Shown piece after piece: positions 63,099 to 64,000 of a stretch of 64,000 nt of DNA; positions within the stretch are counted from its first letter, which is position 1; every line of letters starts with the position of its first letter. The DNA is taken from contig JAJNBD010000004.1 in the NCBI GenBank assembly GCA_021156105.1, positions 124,001-188,000 on the forward strand, given 5' to 3'. Source of the stretch: Gammaproteobacteria bacterium. Its GTDB lineage: Bacteria > Pseudomonadota > Gammaproteobacteria > CAISUE01. The notes beneath the pieces are model-generated. The model was given only the letters and a program-made list of their open reading frames with translations, did not search any database and had not been told where the DNA came from. The position numbers were made by a program, and so were the translations under genes.

Positions 63099-64000
63099 TT
63101 AGCTTAATTCCACCAGCTGAGTATTCTCGGCAACTGTATCGCCGACCTTAGCATGTAAGGCTTTAATCACGCCATCCAATGGTGCACGAATAGTGTGTTC
63201 CATTTTCATCGCTTCCATGATCAATAAGGTTTGGCCTTTCTTTACGTTATCGCCAACATTAACGGGTTGCGCGATAATGCGGCCAGGCATGGGCGCGGTT
63301 AATTGGTTATCATCATGGCTCTGCGCATTTTGATCGCCAAAGCGTGAAACTTGATAAAACGTATAAGATTCATGCTGACAATGAGCAACCCATTGGTCAT
63401 CATGGTGCCACAAACGAATATGTTCAGCAGAATTAGACTTACCGGCTTTAACCGTGTGTTGTTGATCAAGATATTGGAAAATGACTTCGACAGAAGCGTG
63501 CCAACCCAGTAAACTTTGCCAAGGGTCTTGGGCATTTTTATTAGCTTTTTTTAAGTGATACAAATAATGCGCTGCTGCTGCTGACAATACTGTTTCAGGA
63601 ATCGCTTCAGGTACAGCTAATAAAGTTTTTTCATGCTTGGTAATAAAATGAGTTGAAAGATGCGCTTGAATAAAGTCGTCTTGTTGTAAAATTTTGCTTA
63701 GCAATGCACGATTAGTTTTAACACCTAATACTTCTGTTTGATCTAAAGCGTTTAATAAAGCGCGGCGTGCCGCTTCACGATTTTCACCCCAAGCAATTAA
63801 TTTGCCGAGCATGGAATCATAGTAAATACTAACTTCATCGCCGGCGACAAAGCCAGTATCCATACGGACATGCGGCATATTCTTAGGATAATCATAAATA
63901 AAAATTTTACCAGTGGAGGGTAAAAAATCATGATAAGGGTCTTCTGCGCATAAACGCACTTCAATGGCGGCACCATGAATTTTCAACTGGTCTTGTTGTT
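63099..64000 (-). CDS. biotin-dependent carboxylase alpha subunit, 3' part (5' end outside window)
   Basis: About 300 residues are visible and the frame continues beyond position 64000. The IHGAAIEVRLCAEDP segment and the following ATP-grasp C-terminal part are of the biotin carboxylase domain, and a BCCP domain ends the protein with EAMKMEHTI, the biotinylated lysine being in the AMKM motif, followed by RAPLDGVIKALHAKVGDTV. It fits the alpha subunit of 3-methylcrotonyl-CoA carboxylase (leucine breakdown) or a related acyl-CoA carboxylase; the substrate-deciding beta subunit is outside the window. Confidence 0.9.
   Translation of the reverse strand, partial: QQDQLKIHGAAIEVRLCAEDPYHDFLPSTGKIFIYDYPKNMPHVRMDTGFVAGDEVSIYYDSMLGKLIAWGENREAARRALLNALDQTEVLGVKTNRALLSKILQQDDFIQAHLSTHFITKHEKTLLAVPEAIPETVLSAAAAHYLYHLKKANKNAQDPWQSLLGWHASVEVIFQYLDQQHTVKAGKSNSAEHIRLWHHDDQWVAHCQHESYTFYQVSRFGDQNAQSHDDNQLTAPMPGRIIAQPVNVGDNVKKGQTLLIMEAMKMEHTIRAPLDGVIKALHAKVGDTVAENTQLVELS

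Overview
The window reads as chromosomal DNA of an AT-rich gammaproteobacterium. Several features suggest the Legionellales/Coxiellaceae side of the class: a Mip-type FKBP isomerase, a Com1-like DsbA protein, a CioAB-type cytochrome bd, a PiT/DUF47 phosphate system, a 3-hydroxybutyrate dehydrogenase/acetoacetate decarboxylase pair, and host-interaction-type proteins (Fic, SET-like, large Pro/Gln/Thr-rich proteins). This placement is an inference; no 16S gene is present.

Layout. 1-7.9 kb: the 3' part of alaS, a GNAT acetyltransferase, an FAH-family hydrolase, a VUT-family transporter, rluC, a tight three-gene operon ending in a pterin dehydratase, and gltX. 8-17.5 kb: a Fic protein with an iteron-like operator, bdhA-adc, a deoxyhypusine-synthase-like gene next to speA (polyamine metabolism), and yhdP. 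17.5-20 kb: three exported proteins. 20-35 kb: upp, a short PilB/GspE-type ATPase, pitA-DUF47, tRNA-Arg(CCT), hpf, mip, ampG-ABC, rbfA, a Com1/DsbA protein, a SlyB-like lipoprotein, a LolC/E-type permease with lptG, and a two-gene unit ending in a SET-like protein. 35-41 kb: a GST-like gene, asnS, a GPH/SLC45-like transporter behind a REP-like palindrome, a DUF2383 protein, a membrane protein of unknown role and folA. 41-48.7 kb: small proteins that look stress-related (zinc ribbon, CsbD-DUF883 fusion, CBS pair, two BON proteins, YghA-like SDR) around cioAB, plus small exported proteins. 48.8-52.5 kb: rpsB-tsf-pyrH-frr and a ferredoxin, on the minus strand, with palindromic repeats in the gaps. 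53-58.5 kb: a pair of large paralogous low-complexity genes of unknown function, one intact and one broken into three pieces around an imperfect tandem duplication. 58.6-64 kb: a POT peptide transporter, an exported protein, minD-minE (no minC adjacent), epmA and the 3' part of a biotin-dependent carboxylase alpha subunit.

The most unusual content is the paralogous pair at 53-58.5 kb, which shares N-terminal domain, C-terminal motif and upstream region and resembles translocated effector proteins in composition. Next are the SET-like protein at 33.9 kb, the DHS-like gene beside speA, and the Fic gene with a phased TACTAA array. All functional calls rest on motifs read by eye; no database search was run.
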